Positions 19,723-29,699 of a DNA stretch of 64,000 nt are shown piece by piece. Positions within the stretch are counted from its first letter, which is position 1; each line of letters starts with the position of its first letter. A program made the translations under genes and the position numbers. Origin of the DNA: Planctomicrobium piriforme (GTDB taxonomy: Bacteria; Planctomycetota; Planctomycetia; Planctomycetales; Planctomycetaceae); the NCBI GenBank assembly GCA_945860955.1, contig CAMATH010000020.1:1-64000 (forward strand), given 5' to 3'. Under the pieces are notes generated by a model that saw only the letters and a list, made by a program, of their open reading frames with translations, did not search any database and was not told the DNA's origin.

Positions 19723-20598
19723 ATGCTGCGTAATTCGACTTCCAAGTTCGCCGGCCGATGCGGCGTGTTGACGGTCTGTGCCGCCATCGCTCTGACGGCC
19801 GGCCTCACCGGGGCGGTGAAACGCCCGATTAAGAAGCTGGGGTATGACCCGGCGGCACGGTCGGTCGAATTGTTCGACGGTCTGGAGGCGGGTGACCTCG
19901 AAGCGACCGTCATCCTCCGCAATCCCTATGAAGGGAATGTGTTTCTCGAGAACAAGTCCGACCAACCCATTACCGTTCGGCTCCCGGCCGCCATTGCTGC
20001 GGTTCAAGTGCTGAAGCAGGGCTTCGGCGGAGGTGGTGGCGGCGGTCAGCAGGGGGGCGGACTTGGCGGAGGCGGTCAAGGGGGTGGTGGCCAGAGCGGT
20101 GGCGGCGGGTTTGGCGGCGGCGGCCAGCAAGGCGGCGGCGGCGGCGGATTCGGTGGTGGCGGCCAGCAGGGGGGTGGCGGTGGGTTCTTCTCGATCCCCC
20201 CAGAGAAAGTCGCTCAAGTGCCGCTGGTGACGGTTTGCCTCGAGCATGGCAAAGCCGACCCAAGCGCACGGATGCGCTACAAGCTGGTCAAAGCGGAAGA
20301 ATACACCGTCGACCCGGTTCTTCGTGAACTGATGGCGATGGTCGGAACCGGAAAAATCGACAAGATGGTCGCGCAAGCCGCCGCTTGGCACCTGACCGAC
20401 AACATGAGCTGGGAAACCCTGGCGAAAAAGTCCTCCCGACGGGCGATCGGTGGCTTGCCCCCCGCGTACTTCTTCACCGGGGACGAGGTTCTCGCGGCCC
20501 AGCAATTGGTCGCCCAGGCCCGCGCTCAAGCCAATGAGAAGGAGAAGGGTGGCGAGCGTGAAGGGGTCCGGAAGCGGATTCCCGAGAAGAGGCTGTAA
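19723..20598 (+). CDS. Secreted protein with a Gly/Gln-rich central region
   Basis: 291 residues. An N-terminal hydrophobic stretch (GVLTVCAAIALTAGLTGAV) suggests a signal peptide. Residues about 40-95 form a beta-type domain (VELFDGLEAGDLEATVILRNPYEGNVFLENKSDQPITVRL). A glycine-rich stretch (about 101-155) repeats the unit GFGGGGQQGGGGG. A helical C-terminal domain follows (LRELMAMVGTGKIDKMVAQAAAWHLTDNMSWETLAKK) with a basic tail. I do not recognise a family; the overall type, with a flexible Gly spacer between two domains, is common in planctomycete envelope proteins. It stands alone and is followed by a strong bidirectional terminator. Confidence 0.8.
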   Translation: MLRNSTSKFAGRCGVLTVCAAIALTAGLTGAVKRPIKKLGYDPAARSVELFDGLEAGDLEATVILRNPYEGNVFLENKSDQPITVRLPAAIAAVQVLKQGFGGGGGGGQQGGGLGGGGQGGGGQSGGGGFGGGGQQGGGGGGFGGGGQQGGGGGFFSIPPEKVAQVPLVTVCLEHGKADPSARMRYKLVKAEEYTVDPVLRELMAMVGTGKIDKMVAQAAAWHLTDNMSWETLAKKSSRRAIGGLPPAYFFTGDEVLAAQQLVAQARAQANEKEKGGEREGVRKRIPEKRL

Positions 20599-20775
20599 GG
20601 TGCGGTTCGAAACGGTTGCCGATCGACCCGTAGTTTGAACCTGTCTGCGGTGGATCGTTCATCGAGAATTGGGTGCCACGGCTAGCGACCAACGGGAGTC
20701 GGCCGCGCGAGCGTCAACGGGCGTGTTGGTTGGAGTTCGGGTCATCCTAGCCCCGATGGCGGACGTAGAAACAAA

Positions 20776-20806
20776 AAAACCCGCTTCGAATTTCGAAGCG
20801 GGTTTT
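20776..20806. terminator. Strong bidirectional intrinsic terminator
   Basis: A perfect 15-bp inverted repeat (AAAACCCGCTTCGAA and its complement, one-base centre) ends in T-runs on both strands (TTTTATTTTT on +, TTTTTTTG on -). It sits between the Gly-rich protein gene and the convergent BBP7 gene and serves both. Confidence 0.9.
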
Positions 20807-20833
20807 ATTTTTATCCCAAGCCGCCGCGGTCGA

Positions 20834-22114
20834 CTACCACTTGAAGTCCGCACCGAGCGAAACACCATTCGCGATGAAGTCTTCCCGGGCCATGTCGATC
20901 ACCACACCCGCCGGGTTGTTAATTCCGGTTTCGTTGTAGTAGATGTTGCCAGCCGGTCGCGTGACGTTGGACAGGTAGATGAAGTTGTAACCGATTCGGA
21001 GATCGACGTTGGGGTGAACATGCAGAACCCCCCAGCCAATCAGGTCAAACCCAAGGGACATCTGTGTGGTGGAGTCGCTTGTCGCGACCTGAGGATCGCC
21101 GTCGAACCGAAAGTTCGTCGTCGAGACCTCTCCCAACATCGTACTGCTCATCACCAGGAACTTACCTTCCGCACCCAGGTCGAAGAACCGAGTCACCAGC
21201 TCAGTCCGAACGCCCACCTGTCCACCAGCCAGGTGATTCTGAACGGAAGAGATGATTGACGTCTCGAACGCCGGCACAGGGGCGAGTTCCTGGAAAATTC
21301 CGTACTGGCTCAATCGTTCGCGAAGGTTCAGGTACTTCGCACCGAAAATGGGACGGAGGTGGAACAGCCCGTTCACGTCGTAGTCGGGCAGGAAATTGAT
21401 GTCGGCACCCCACAACTGCGACTGGTAGATCGATTCGAACCGCTGGTTATAGACGAAGAACAGATCGGACGCCTGACCATTCGCCAGAACGCTCGTCGCG
21501 TAGGCATTGGGCAGCGTGATAAAGCCCCCGTTGAACGGAACATCGGTTGTGCCGAAATTCTCATGAATCGTCGTACTCTTGCGTTGACCGGTCATGAAAG
21601 CGCTGAATTCAATGATCCCGCCATTGGCAAACTCAAGACCGAGCGTCGCCCGTATGCCGCTGACATCGCGAAGGTCGGTACTCAAGAGGTCAGGGACCTG
21701 ACCGAAGAAATTGGGAACGTCGGTACCGGGGGCGAAAATGATAAACGGCTGACTGGGATCGGGATTATCGGCGACGGGAGCCCCCAACAGGACGTCTCCC
21801 GGACCCGAAAAGTTGTAGTTCAGGTACTCAACCCGGGCGAAACCGCTCCCACTGAACAATGCGGGATGAGGCAACAACGTTCCGTCGTCGGGAACCTCAA
21901 TGTCCCATACGGACGGGACACCCTGCATTGGCTGAGGTGTTCGGTAGGGGGAGAATCCGGGATCTCCGGGGCTCATGGGGGGGCCATCGACCACCATCGG
22001 GCCAGGGTACGCCCCCGGTCCCGCGGGTGCCGGATACTGGGCCTGGGCACTCGTCGCACCCAACCAGCAGGCGCCAAACACCATGGCAAGCGCGACGCAA
22101 CGAGCTGGAGTCAT
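20834..22114 (-). CDS. BBP7-type outer-membrane beta-barrel protein
   Basis: 426 residues from ATG 22114, with an AGAGGACCGGG ribosome site; upstream in-frame sequence is not protein-like. A signal peptide (CVALAMVFGACWLGATSAQA) is followed by a Pro-rich stretch, then a barrel with alternating strands: GFARVEYLNYNFSG, GIRATLGLEFANGGIIEFSAF, FFVYNQRFESIYQSQLWGADINF, FHLRPIFGAKYLNLRERLSQYG, LDLRIGYNFIYLSNVTRPA and a terminal aromatic residue (LGADFKW), a usual barrel ending. These are hallmarks of the planctomycete BBP7 family (DUF6666-type barrels). It acts in the outer membrane; its role is unknown. Monocistronic. Confidence 0.87.
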   Translation of the reverse strand: MTPARCVALAMVFGACWLGATSAQAQYPAPAGPGAYPGPMVVDGPPMSPGDPGFSPYRTPQPMQGVPSVWDIEVPDDGTLLPHPALFSGSGFARVEYLNYNFSGPGDVLLGAPVADNPDPSQPFIIFAPGTDVPNFFGQVPDLLSTDLRDVSGIRATLGLEFANGGIIEFSAFMTGQRKSTTIHENFGTTDVPFNGGFITLPNAYATSVLANGQASDLFFVYNQRFESIYQSQLWGADINFLPDYDVNGLFHLRPIFGAKYLNLRERLSQYGIFQELAPVPAFETSIISSVQNHLAGGQVGVRTELVTRFFDLGAEGKFLVMSSTMLGEVSTTNFRFDGDPQVATSDSTTQMSLGFDLIGWGVLHVHPNVDLRIGYNFIYLSNVTRPAGNIYYNETGINNPAGVVIDMAREDFIANGVSLGADFKW

Positions 22115-22566
22115 TGTCCCGGTCCTCTTGATTTCATGTGCAGACTGAATGACGCTGGCGACCGCGCTCGGGAAATAGCGAACAGTCGGGTTGTAGCGGA
22201 ATGACACGCTGTAACAGAAATATCGGTTCTGCCGCCAAGTTGACTTCGCAAAAACCGGCCAAAAGTGTGGAAATGTAACGATTACACCCAAGACACGGGG
22301 GACCGGCCCGACGACCGCCATCTCAAACACCCCAACCGCCCCGTTCCTCCCTGCTTGCCAACAAAATTTGGTGCCCAGTGTTGTGAGCCCTGGGGCATCC
22401 CCCCAAGAGAGCTGTCGGTCGGGAAATGAATCGGACGTCGTCGGGGCTTCGCCTCTTCGCCGGGACTCTCGCCATCCCTCGCCAACCGTCGCGAAGATCC
22501 CCCCGGTTGCACTTCTCCCCCAAATCACGCTAACCTCGACCCACCCCACCTCTCCGAGTCCCCGCC
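22115..22566. other. Intergenic stretch between divergent genes
   Basis: 452 bases between the BBP7 gene (-) and the M20 peptidase gene (+). It should hold both promoters; I see no confident -35/-10 pair, no small gene and no recognisable RNA element. Confidence 0.4.
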
Positions 22567-23694
22567 ATGCTGTCACTCTCCCTCGCCGAACGTCTCATCG
22601 CCTTTCCTTCGGTGAGCCGCAGCTCCAATGTGGCGGTCACAAATTGCGTCGAAGAACTGCTGAAAGAACGCGGTTTCGTCACCGAGCGAATCGAATACGA
22701 TGACGTGCAGGGGATTCGCAAAGCGTGCGTCATTGGCAAAAAGGGGCCGGGAACCGGGGGGGTCGCCTACTTCGGGCACACCGATGTCGTACCCGCTGAG
22801 TCATGGTTTACCCCAGAACACGGGCCATTTGAACCGCGCGTCAAGAACGACAAACTCTACGGTCGCGGCAGTTGTGATATGAAGGGTTCGGTCGCCTGCA
22901 TGATCGCCGCCGCCGGCGAGATTTCCGCGGACCAACTCAAACAGCCGATCTACCTCACCTGCACGGCGGACGAAGAGATTGGCTACGGCGGAGCCCGGCA
23001 AGTCGCCGCGCGGTCGAAATTGTACCGTGAAATGGTCTCGGGCCAGTCGCACGGAATCATCGGGGAACCGACCTGCCTGGAGGTGGTCTACGCGCACAAG
23101 GGAACCTGTGGTTTCAAAGCGATTTCCCATGGCCGGGCGGCGCATTCCAGCACCAACAAGGGAATCAACGCGAATCTCGCGATGATCCCGTTTCTGGTCG
23201 AGATGAAGGCGATTCACGACGAGGTCCTGACGGACCCGCAATGGCGGCACGACGAGTTCGACCCGCCGACGATCAGTTGGAACATCGGCGTCAACGACCA
23301 CACGGTCGCCGTCAATGTCACGCCGCCACAAAGCGTCTGTACAGTCTATTTCCGCCCGATGCCCGGTCAAGACCCGCAAGCGCTGGTCGACCGGGCCGCG
23401 GCCGCCGCCCGGAAAAATGGCCTCGAATTCCAGGCTGGCCCCGTTGGGAACGCGCTGTACATGGATCCCCAGTCGGACTATATCCGCGAGATCCTGCGGC
23501 TGGCCGACAAGTCGAGTCCCCGGACGGTGTCTTTCGGAACCGACGGTGTGATGTTTGGCGAATTGAAGCATGTGGTTGTACTGGGTCCGGGGGATATCGC
23601 TCAGGCCCACACGCACGATGAATGGATCGCCCTGTCGCAGCTCGAGGCGGGGACTGCGCTCTACCGCCGAATTGTCGAACATTACTGCCTCTGA
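22567..23694 (+). CDS. M20-family metallopeptidase (ArgE/DapE/succinyl-diaminopimelate type)
   Basis: 375 residues. Zinc ligands and catalytic residues are present: YFGHTDVVPAE (His), YGRGSCDMKGSVACMIAA (Asp bridging), CTADEEIGYGGARQV (catalytic Glu plus ligand Glu), GIIGEPTCLEVVYAHKGTCGFK (ligand region and start of dimerisation lid) and a late His in VVLGPGDIAQAHTHDE. The lid domain is intact and length is normal for ArgE/DapE-like deacylases. Substrate cannot be chosen from sequence alone: N-acetylornithine, succinyl-DAP or peptides. It is cytoplasmic, ATG start at 22567, monocistronic. Confidence 0.88.
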   Translation: MLSLSLAERLIAFPSVSRSSNVAVTNCVEELLKERGFVTERIEYDDVQGIRKACVIGKKGPGTGGVAYFGHTDVVPAESWFTPEHGPFEPRVKNDKLYGRGSCDMKGSVACMIAAAGEISADQLKQPIYLTCTADEEIGYGGARQVAARSKLYREMVSGQSHGIIGEPTCLEVVYAHKGTCGFKAISHGRAAHSSTNKGINANLAMIPFLVEMKAIHDEVLTDPQWRHDEFDPPTISWNIGVNDHTVAVNVTPPQSVCTVYFRPMPGQDPQALVDRAAAAARKNGLEFQAGPVGNALYMDPQSDYIREILRLADKSSPRTVSFGTDGVMFGELKHVVVLGPGDIAQAHTHDEWIALSQLEAGTALYRRIVEHYCL

Positions 23695-23726
23695 CGGGGC
23701 GACACCCTGCCAAAAGGGCAGGTGCG

Positions 23727-23747
23727 GGCAGTCTTGCGGAGACTGCC
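23727..23747 (+). terminator. Weak terminator-like hairpin after the M20 gene
   Basis: An 8-bp stem GGCAGTCT/AGACTGCC with a 5-base loop followed by ACTTTCTC, 32 bases after the stop codon. No long T-run, so only weak support. Confidence 0.35.
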
Positions 23748-24085
23748 ACTTTCTCCGTAGTGGCATCTTCGTCTGATTGAAACAGCGGCAGGCGGATCGG
23801 GTCCGAAAGTGTCCGTTTGCCGAAACGCCCCGGAATTCGCGAACCAGTGGGGAAAAACCGCCTCTGGCGAAGGGAGAGCAAAGCCGTTCCTGCGGCCAAC
23901 GCATCGGCGTAGATGATTTCGTTGTTTGGCGTTGCGCGCCACTACGCCCCAGTCGACCGTTGGCATATACTTTGCTACAACGTGTAACGCATGAGACCGA
24001 CGTACGACTCGCGTCTCGTTGTTCGGTCCGCCGTCAAAGTCCACCATGGAAACATGGCGGCGCAAGAGCCTAGGGAGAGATTCGC
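23748..24085 (+). other. clpC upstream region
   Basis: About 340 bases without a gene. TATACT at 23966-23971 could be a -10 box about 115 bases before the clpC ATG, but no matching -35 box is apparent. AGGGAGAG just ahead of ATG 24086 is a fair ribosome-binding site. No CtsR or CIRCE-like operator was recognised. Confidence 0.4.
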
Positions 24086-26641
24086 ATGTTCGAACGTTTC
24101 ACAGACCGCGCCCGGAAGGTGATGCAACTGGCCAATCAGGAGGCCCAGCGGTTCAACCATGAGTACATCGGCACCGAGCATATCCTGCTGGGGCTGGTGA
24201 AAGAGGGTTCGGGAGTCGCGGCAAACGTCCTGAAGAATCTCGATGTGGATCTGCGGAAGATCCGGATGGAAGTCGAGAAGATTGTGCAGTCGGGACCAGA
24301 CATGGTCACGATGGGCAAACTGCCTCAGACTCCCCGGGCGAAGAAGGTGATCGAGTACTCCATGGAGGAGGCTCGGAACCTGAATCACAATTATGTGGGA
24401 ACCGAACACATACTGCTCGGCCTGCTGCGTGAACAGGAAGGGGTGGCGGCCCAGGTTCTGATGAACCTGGGGCTGAAGCTCGAAGATGTTCGTGAAGAGG
24501 TGCTGAACCTGTTGGGGCACGGGATGGAACCCTCGGAATCGGGGGAACGGGCGGTCGCCTCGGGAAGTGGCAGCCAGCAGAAGCCGGGGAAGAGCAAAAC
24601 CCCCGCGCTCGACAGCTTTGGTCGCGATCTCACAGAACTCGCCCGGCAGAACAAGCTCGACCCGGTGATTGGCCGGCAGAACGAGATTGAACGCGTGATC
24701 CAGATTCTCAGCCGGCGCCAGAAGAACAACCCGGTTTTGCTGGGTGAGGCTGGCGTGGGCAAAACCGCCATCGTCGAGGGTTTCGCCCAGATGGTGGTCG
24801 AGAACAACGTTCCCGAGCCACTGCGTGACAAGCGGATCGTGGTTCTTGACCTGGCGATGATGGTCGCGGGGACGAAGTACCGCGGTCAGTTCGAAGAACG
24901 CATCAAGGCGGTGATGAACGAAGTCCGCCGCGCCAAGAATACGATTCTGTTCATCGACGAGTTGCACACCCTGGTCGGTGCTGGTGGCGCGGAAGGGGCG
25001 ATTGACGCCTCGAACGTGTTGAAGCCGGCTCTCAGCCGTGGTGAGCTGCAATGCATCGGGGCGACCACGCTCGACGAGTACCGCAAATACATCGAGAAAG
25101 ACGGCGCGCTGGAACGGCGGTTCCAGAATGTCATGGTCGAACCGCCGTCACCAGAGGAAGCGGTCGAGATTCTTCGCGGCCTGAAGGACCGTTACGAGTC
25201 GCACCACCGCGTGACGATCACCGACGACGGCCTCAAGGCGGCGGTGGAACTGTCGACCCGGTACATCACCGGTCGGTGCCTGCCGGACAAGGCGATCGAC
25301 GTGATCGACGAAGCGGGTGCCCGAATTCGTCTGAAATCGATGGTTCGACCTCCCGATCTCAAGGAACTCGAAGAAGAGATCGAGCGCCTGAATCAGCAGA
25401 AGGAAGAGGCGGTCGCCAGCCAGGATTTCGAAAAGGCCGCCGCCCTGCGAGACAAGGCCGACAAGAAGAAGAAGGAGAAGGAAGGACTCTCCCGCAACTG
25501 GCGTGAAAAGGCCCAGGAGACCGACGGCATCGTCGACGCCGACGTCATCGCCGAGGTCGTTTCCAAAATGACCGGCATTCCGCTGACGCGGCTCTCGAAG
25601 GCCGACGCGGTCCGGCTGCTCGAGATGGAAGCCGAAATCAAGAAGAAGGTCATCAGCCAGACCGAAGCGATCAGTTCGATCGCCCGGGCGGTTCGCCGGA
25701 GCCGCAGCGGATTGAAAAACCCCAAGCGTCCCACCGGTGTCTTCATCTTCGCCGGCCCGACCGGCGTGGGGAAAACGCTGCTGGCGAAGTCACTGGCACA
25801 GTTCATGTTTGGCGATTCCGACGCGCTCATTCAGATCGACATGAGCGAGTACATGGAGAAGCACAACGTGAGCCGGCTGATTGGTGCCCCGCCAGGCTAC
25901 GTCGGTTACGAAGAAGGTGGCCAGCTCACCGAGAAGATTCGACGTCGTCCGTATGCGGTCGTGCTGCTCGACGAAATCGAGAAGGCGCATCCCGACGTGT
26001 TCAACATGCTGTTGCAGGTGATGGAAGAAGGTCACCTGACCGACAGCTTCGGCCGCAAGGTCGACTTCAAGAACACGGTCATCATCATGACGACCAACGT
26101 CGGTGCCCAGGCGATTCACTCGGGCGATGTGTTCGGCTTCGGAAAGAAAGACGAAGACACCAGCTACGACAAGATGAAAGAACGGCTGAAGCATGAGATC
26201 AGCCGCGAATTCAAGCCAGAGTTCCTGAACCGTGTCGACGACATCATCGTCTTCCGCCACCTCAACCGCGAAAACCTGAAGCAGATCATCGACATCGAAC
26301 TTTCGAAGGTCCGCGAACGGCTGACCGAAAAGGGTGTGAAGCTGATTCTCAGCGACGAATCGAAGGAGTTCCTGATCGAGAAGGGTTCCGACCTCGATTA
26401 CGGTGCCCGGCCGTTGCGTCGCGCGATCGAGACCTATGTCGAAGACCCGTTGTCGGAAGAACTGCTCCGTGGCAACTTCGAAGGGAAGAACGTGGTCACG
26501 GTCAACGTCGCGACGACCGGCGAACAGAAGCACCTGAGCTTCGACACGACGCACGACCCGTCGCTCGATCCGCAGCCAGAAGCGGTTGGTGCCGCCGCCG
26601 CCGGTGCCGAAGTCACGGCAGCCAAGCCCAGCGACAAGTAA
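24086..26641 (+). CDS. clpC: ATP-dependent Clp protease ATP-binding subunit ClpC
   Basis: 851 residues, full length for ClpC. Two Clp N repeats ([20 protein letters not shown] and [31 protein letters not shown]) precede AAA-1 with Walker [10 protein letters not shown], Walker [15 protein letters not shown]-type coiled coil ([21 protein letters not shown]) marks it as ClpC rather than ClpA or ClpB. AAA-2 has GPTGVGKT and [13 protein letters not shown], then a small domain with [13 protein letters not shown] Gly-Phe segment [10 protein letters not shown] lies where the ClpP-binding loop is expected. It unfolds proteins for the ClpP chamber in the cytoplasm. Its tail is Ala-rich. No mcsA/mcsB or ctsR neighbours are present, unlike Firmicutes operons. 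Confidence 0.97.
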   Translation: MFERFTDRARKVMQLANQEAQRFNHEYIGTEHILLGLVKEGSGVAANVLKNLDVDLRKIRMEVEKIVQSGPDMVTMGKLPQTPRAKKVIEYSMEEARNLNHNYVGTEHILLGLLREQEGVAAQVLMNLGLKLEDVREEVLNLLGHGMEPSESGERAVASGSGSQQKPGKSKTPALDSFGRDLTELARQNKLDPVIGRQNEIERVIQILSRRQKNNPVLLGEAGVGKTAIVEGFAQMVVENNVPEPLRDKRIVVLDLAMMVAGTKYRGQFEERIKAVMNEVRRAKNTILFIDELHTLVGAGGAEGAIDASNVLKPALSRGELQCIGATTLDEYRKYIEKDGALERRFQNVMVEPPSPEEAVEILRGLKDRYESHHRVTITDDGLKAAVELSTRYITGRCLPDKAIDVIDEAGARIRLKSMVRPPDLKELEEEIERLNQQKEEAVASQDFEKAAALRDKADKKKKEKEGLSRNWREKAQETDGIVDADVIAEVVSKMTGIPLTRLSKADAVRLLEMEAEIKKKVISQTEAISSIARAVRRSRSGLKNPKRPTGVFIFAGPTGVGKTLLAKSLAQFMFGDSDALIQIDMSEYMEKHNVSRLIGAPPGYVGYEEGGQLTEKIRRRPYAVVLLDEIEKAHPDVFNMLLQVMEEGHLTDSFGRKVDFKNTVIIMTTNVGAQAIHSGDVFGFGKKDEDTSYDKMKERLKHEISREFKPEFLNRVDDIIVFRHLNRENLKQIIDIELSKVRERLTEKGVKLILSDESKEFLIEKGSDLDYGARPLRRAIETYVEDPLSEELLRGNFEGKNVVTVNVATTGEQKHLSFDTTHDPSLDPQPEAVGAAAAGAEVTAAKPSDK

Positions 26642-26669
26642 TCGCCGACTGCGGTTCTCGATTAACGCC

Positions 26670-26704
26670 AACGGCCCGGAAAGCACTGTGCTTTCCGGGC
26701 CGTT
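26670..26704 (+). terminator. Intrinsic terminator of clpC
   Basis: A perfect 16-bp stem (AACGGCCCGGAAAGCA) with a 3-base loop, running into TTTTCATT at 26703-26710, 28 bases after the clpC stop. Confidence 0.9.
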
Positions 26705-26763
26705 TTCATTCACTCGCCAGTCTGTGCAATGAAACGGGCGGCTGTTGTCGCATTAATGGCCGA

Positions 26764-27999
26764 CTATTTCGCTTTCACGTCGTAGCAGACCAAAACCCCC
26801 TGGTCGCGAACGAAGAGTCCGCCATTGGCGACCACGGGGTACGGCCACGCCGGCTTACTGCTGCGGTCGTCTTGTTTGAGACGGCCCTTTTCGCGGTATC
26901 CCTCGGTGGACGGTTCGACCAGCGCAACCTCGCCGCCGTTGTGACCACGCATGTAAATCCGTCCGTCAGCATACGCCAGCGAGGCACCACCCAGGGCGCG
27001 CTCCGACCAGTGGATCTTGCCGGTCTCGAAGTCGGCGCAAAACAGGGCCTGTCCGGTGCAACCATAGAGATTGCCGTCGACCAGAATCGCCCCTCCGAGT
27101 CCGACCGAAAGGCCCTTCGCCGTGTAGAGTTCTTTGGCCGTCACCGAGTCGCCCGAGGCTTGCAATTCCACCGTCCCTCCAACGCCACGTCCACCCGCCG
27201 AGAAGACTTTCGCACCGCTGATGACCGGTGTGATGATGTTGGCACCCGGGTCGATTGTCTTTTCAAACACCCAAAGGAATTTGCCGGTCTTGGCATTGAC
27301 CCCCACCAGTCCGCGACGCAGGAAGGTGACGTACTCTTTCGAATCTCCCGAACCTTGAACCATGATCGAGGCGTACTCGGCGGTCCCTCCGTCAGGAACG
27401 ACGGATTGCCAGATCGTCTCCCCCGTCTTTTTGTTGAGAGCGGCGAGCGATGCCTTCTCTCCTCCGGGAGTGCAGACCAACGTGTCACCGTCGATCAGAA
27501 CCGACTCGGTGTACGCCCACAAGCCGGGCTTGCCCTCAAAGTCCTTCGCCAGATTGCGGGACCAGACCTTCTTGCCGTCAGCGGCGGCCAGGCACGACAA
27601 TTCGCCGTCCGACGCGAGAACGTAGATCTGTTCGCCATCGACCGTAGGGGTGCTGCGCGTTCCCGGGTACTGCGGACCACGGTTTTCGCCCACTTTGCCG
27701 ATCTGCTTCTTCCAGATCTCTTTGCCGGTCTGCTCGTCGAGTACCAGAGCGAATTCGTCATTGTCAACGGTCGTTTGAACGTAGACCCGGCCTTTGGCGA
27801 CCGCCGGCGTCGAGTAGCCGGTTCCGATGTCCTTGACGACCCAGCGGACTTTCGGACCGTCGGCAGGCCATTCCTTGAACAGTCCCGTTTCTTTCGAGAC
27901 ACCGGTCCGGTCGGGACCGCGCCACTGTGGCGAATCCGCCGCCTGAACAAAGGCGGCGAGGCAGAAGAGAGCGAGGGCGGAGAAGAGGGGACGGGGCAT
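26764..27999 (-). CDS. Secreted PQQ-binding-like beta-propeller protein
   Basis: 411 residues from ATG 27999 (MPRPLFSALALFCLAAFVQAA, a signal peptide); the longer upstream frame is low complexity. The mature part opens QWRGPDRTGVSKETG, the standard start of planctomycete PQQ-like propeller proteins, then repeats blades such as GRVYVQTTVDNDEFALVLDEQTGKEIWKK, GEQIYVLASDGELSCLAAADGKKVWSR and GNLYGCTGQALFCADFETGKIHW. No metal or PQQ ligand set typical of quinoprotein dehydrogenases is evident, so a binding or scaffold role is as likely as catalysis. It precedes convergent clpC and follows the PDZ gene (41-base gap, same strand), possibly one transcript. Confidence 0.88.
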   Translation of the reverse strand: MPRPLFSALALFCLAAFVQAADSPQWRGPDRTGVSKETGLFKEWPADGPKVRWVVKDIGTGYSTPAVAKGRVYVQTTVDNDEFALVLDEQTGKEIWKKQIGKVGENRGPQYPGTRSTPTVDGEQIYVLASDGELSCLAAADGKKVWSRNLAKDFEGKPGLWAYTESVLIDGDTLVCTPGGEKASLAALNKKTGETIWQSVVPDGGTAEYASIMVQGSGDSKEYVTFLRRGLVGVNAKTGKFLWVFEKTIDPGANIITPVISGAKVFSAGGRGVGGTVELQASGDSVTAKELYTAKGLSVGLGGAILVDGNLYGCTGQALFCADFETGKIHWSERALGGASLAYADGRIYMRGHNGGEVALVEPSTEGYREKGRLKQDDRSSKPAWPYPVVANGGLFVRDQGVLVCYDVKAK

Positions 28000-28015
28000 C
28001 GGGAGGGGGTTCCAA

Positions 28016-28036
28016 AGATGAAGGATGAAGGATGAA
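28016..28036. repeat. Three GATGAA heptamers between the PQQ and PDZ genes
   Basis: AGATGAA followed by two GGATGAA units, tandem 7-base repeats in the short gap between two genes. Same class of short array as at 7808-7849, with a different unit. Confidence 0.6.
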
Positions 28037-28040
28037 ATCG

Positions 28041-29456
28041 CTATTGGCCGAGGGTGACGTCGATGTTTCCGGAGCGGCCGCTGGTGGGGTCGACGATGGT
28101 CATTTTGCATTTACCTCCCCCTTTGCGGAGCGCGTCGTTGAGTTCGTTGGGGTGCAGAACGGGTTTGCCATTCACGTGGGTGACCAGCATCCCAGGCTTG
28201 AGTCCTGCGCGGGCCGCGGGGCTTCCTTCGTCGACTTCCGTGATCTTGACGGCGAATTCGGCATTGTGGAATGCCAGTTCGGTCACAGCCCCCAGTTTGC
28301 CGGGCGCCACACCGGGCAGCGGTTTGTCTGGCCCCTTCGATTGCGGCACTTCGGGTTTCGCGGTTCCCAGCGGGACTTCCACGGGAACATCCTTATTGGT
28401 GCGGGAATCGCGAATCGTCAGCGTCAAACTCGAACCGGCTTTCCGCAACGCGCTGATCAACTGCTCGGCACCCGTCGTCGCGACACCGTTCGCCGCCACG
28501 ATCACATCCCCCACTTCGATTCCCGCCTTCCCCGCGAGTCCCCCCTCTTCGACACGCGTCACCTTCAGGGCACCACGCCCTCCCAGCTTGACCTCTTCAG
28601 CCGAGATTCCCAGCGAGATTTTTGAAGCGGCGACCGGCGGGGCGGGTTCTACGGGGTCGTCTGGAGTGAACGGGTCATTCGCCGGGGCGAGAGCGACACC
28701 GGGATCGACTTCCACCTGAGCCCCCTTGCCGGTATTGACGTCGACAACGATCAGCGAGAACGGCTTCCCTTTCGCCGCGAGCTGCTCGACCTGGTCGGCG
28801 GATTTCAACTCTTCGCCATTCGTTCCGACGATGACATCGCCCACTTCAACGCCGGCGGCACCCGCGATTCCGCCTCGTTCGACCGCGGTGACTCGCAGCA
28901 CCAGCCGCCCCTGCAGCTTGCGGGTCTCTGTGGTCAGTCCCAAACCGCGAGCCGCTGGTCGTGGCGTGGGAGTCTCAACACCCGGGGCCGGATCGAGCGG
29001 GGCTGGTTCATCCTCGGCTTGCGCGACGTCGACCCATTCGGGGAACGTCCCTTCCCAGCCACCCGATTCGCGGGGGGTGACGGCGGCCTTCACCAGGGAG
29101 CGTTCGCCCGGGATGTTGGCATGGCTCTCGACGGCGACCACTTTTCCCTGCGCGTCGACCTTCTGCGTGAGATGCACGTAGATCACTTCCCCGGGAACGG
29201 GCAACGTCACCTTGGCATTAGCATCGAGTCGTTTGCGAGTTTCGGTTCGTGCCACATCGATCTGCACGAGATAGTCGTTTTGCCCAGGGCGAGAACTGCG
29301 GAACACCTGCCGAACGGTTCCTTCCACCAGTACGGGGGCGTTGGCTTTTGTGACGCGATCGCGCGACTGAGCGAACGCGGGCGAAGCGGTGGCCACAAAA
29401 CCAACCGCCAGACAAACCAGGCCGACTGAGCAGCCAAGGCGTTTTCGAAGAGTCAT
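28041..29456 (-). CDS. Secreted protein with three PDZ domains
   Basis: 471 residues from ATG 29456 (MTLRKRLGCSVGLVCLAVGFV... AFAQ signal peptide). A beta-type N-terminal domain (VLVEGTVRQVFRSSRPGQNDYLVQIDVARTE) is followed by an acidic/proline linker and three PDZ repeats: RLVLRVTAVERGGIAGAAGVEVGDVI (about 185), GALKVTRVEEGGLAGKAGIEVGDVI (about 295) and FAVKITEVDEGSPAARAGLKPGMLV (about 410). There is no trypsin-like protease domain, so it is not a DegP-type enzyme; it probably binds C-termini or organises partners in the periplasm. It shares strand with the PQQ propeller gene 41 bases downstream. Confidence 0.87.
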   Translation of the reverse strand: MTLRKRLGCSVGLVCLAVGFVATASPAFAQSRDRVTKANAPVLVEGTVRQVFRSSRPGQNDYLVQIDVARTETRKRLDANAKVTLPVPGEVIYVHLTQKVDAQGKVVAVESHANIPGERSLVKAAVTPRESGGWEGTFPEWVDVAQAEDEPAPLDPAPGVETPTPRPAARGLGLTTETRKLQGRLVLRVTAVERGGIAGAAGVEVGDVIVGTNGEELKSADQVEQLAAKGKPFSLIVVDVNTGKGAQVEVDPGVALAPANDPFTPDDPVEPAPPVAASKISLGISAEEVKLGGRGALKVTRVEEGGLAGKAGIEVGDVIVAANGVATTGAEQLISALRKAGSSLTLTIRDSRTNKDVPVEVPLGTAKPEVPQSKGPDKPLPGVAPGKLGAVTELAFHNAEFAVKITEVDEGSPAARAGLKPGMLVTHVNGKPVLHPNELNDALRKGGGKCKMTIVDPTSGRSGNIDVTLGQ

Positions 29457-29699
29457 GGAGAATTCCTGAGGGTGTTCTTTCAATGAGGAGCGGGAACGGT
29501 TCGGCCCGCCCCGTGGTACCATGTTCGCTCGTTTCACTTGGCGAATCCAGTCTTTGGAAATCTCGCGGATAGAAAATCGAATTGCCCACATAGGCGACAA
29601 CGGGTAGCATTAACGAAGGTACATATTGCGCACAACGGAGTCCCTTCCCACAATACTCGCTGGCGAGTCAGGCGATTCCCGCGCGAACGGAGTTTGGAA

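Noticed and set aside
20030-20190. DNA tandem repeat as a possible satellite or array
   Set aside because: The repeat is in frame and encodes the Gly/Gln-rich stretch of a secreted protein; it is a coding repeat.
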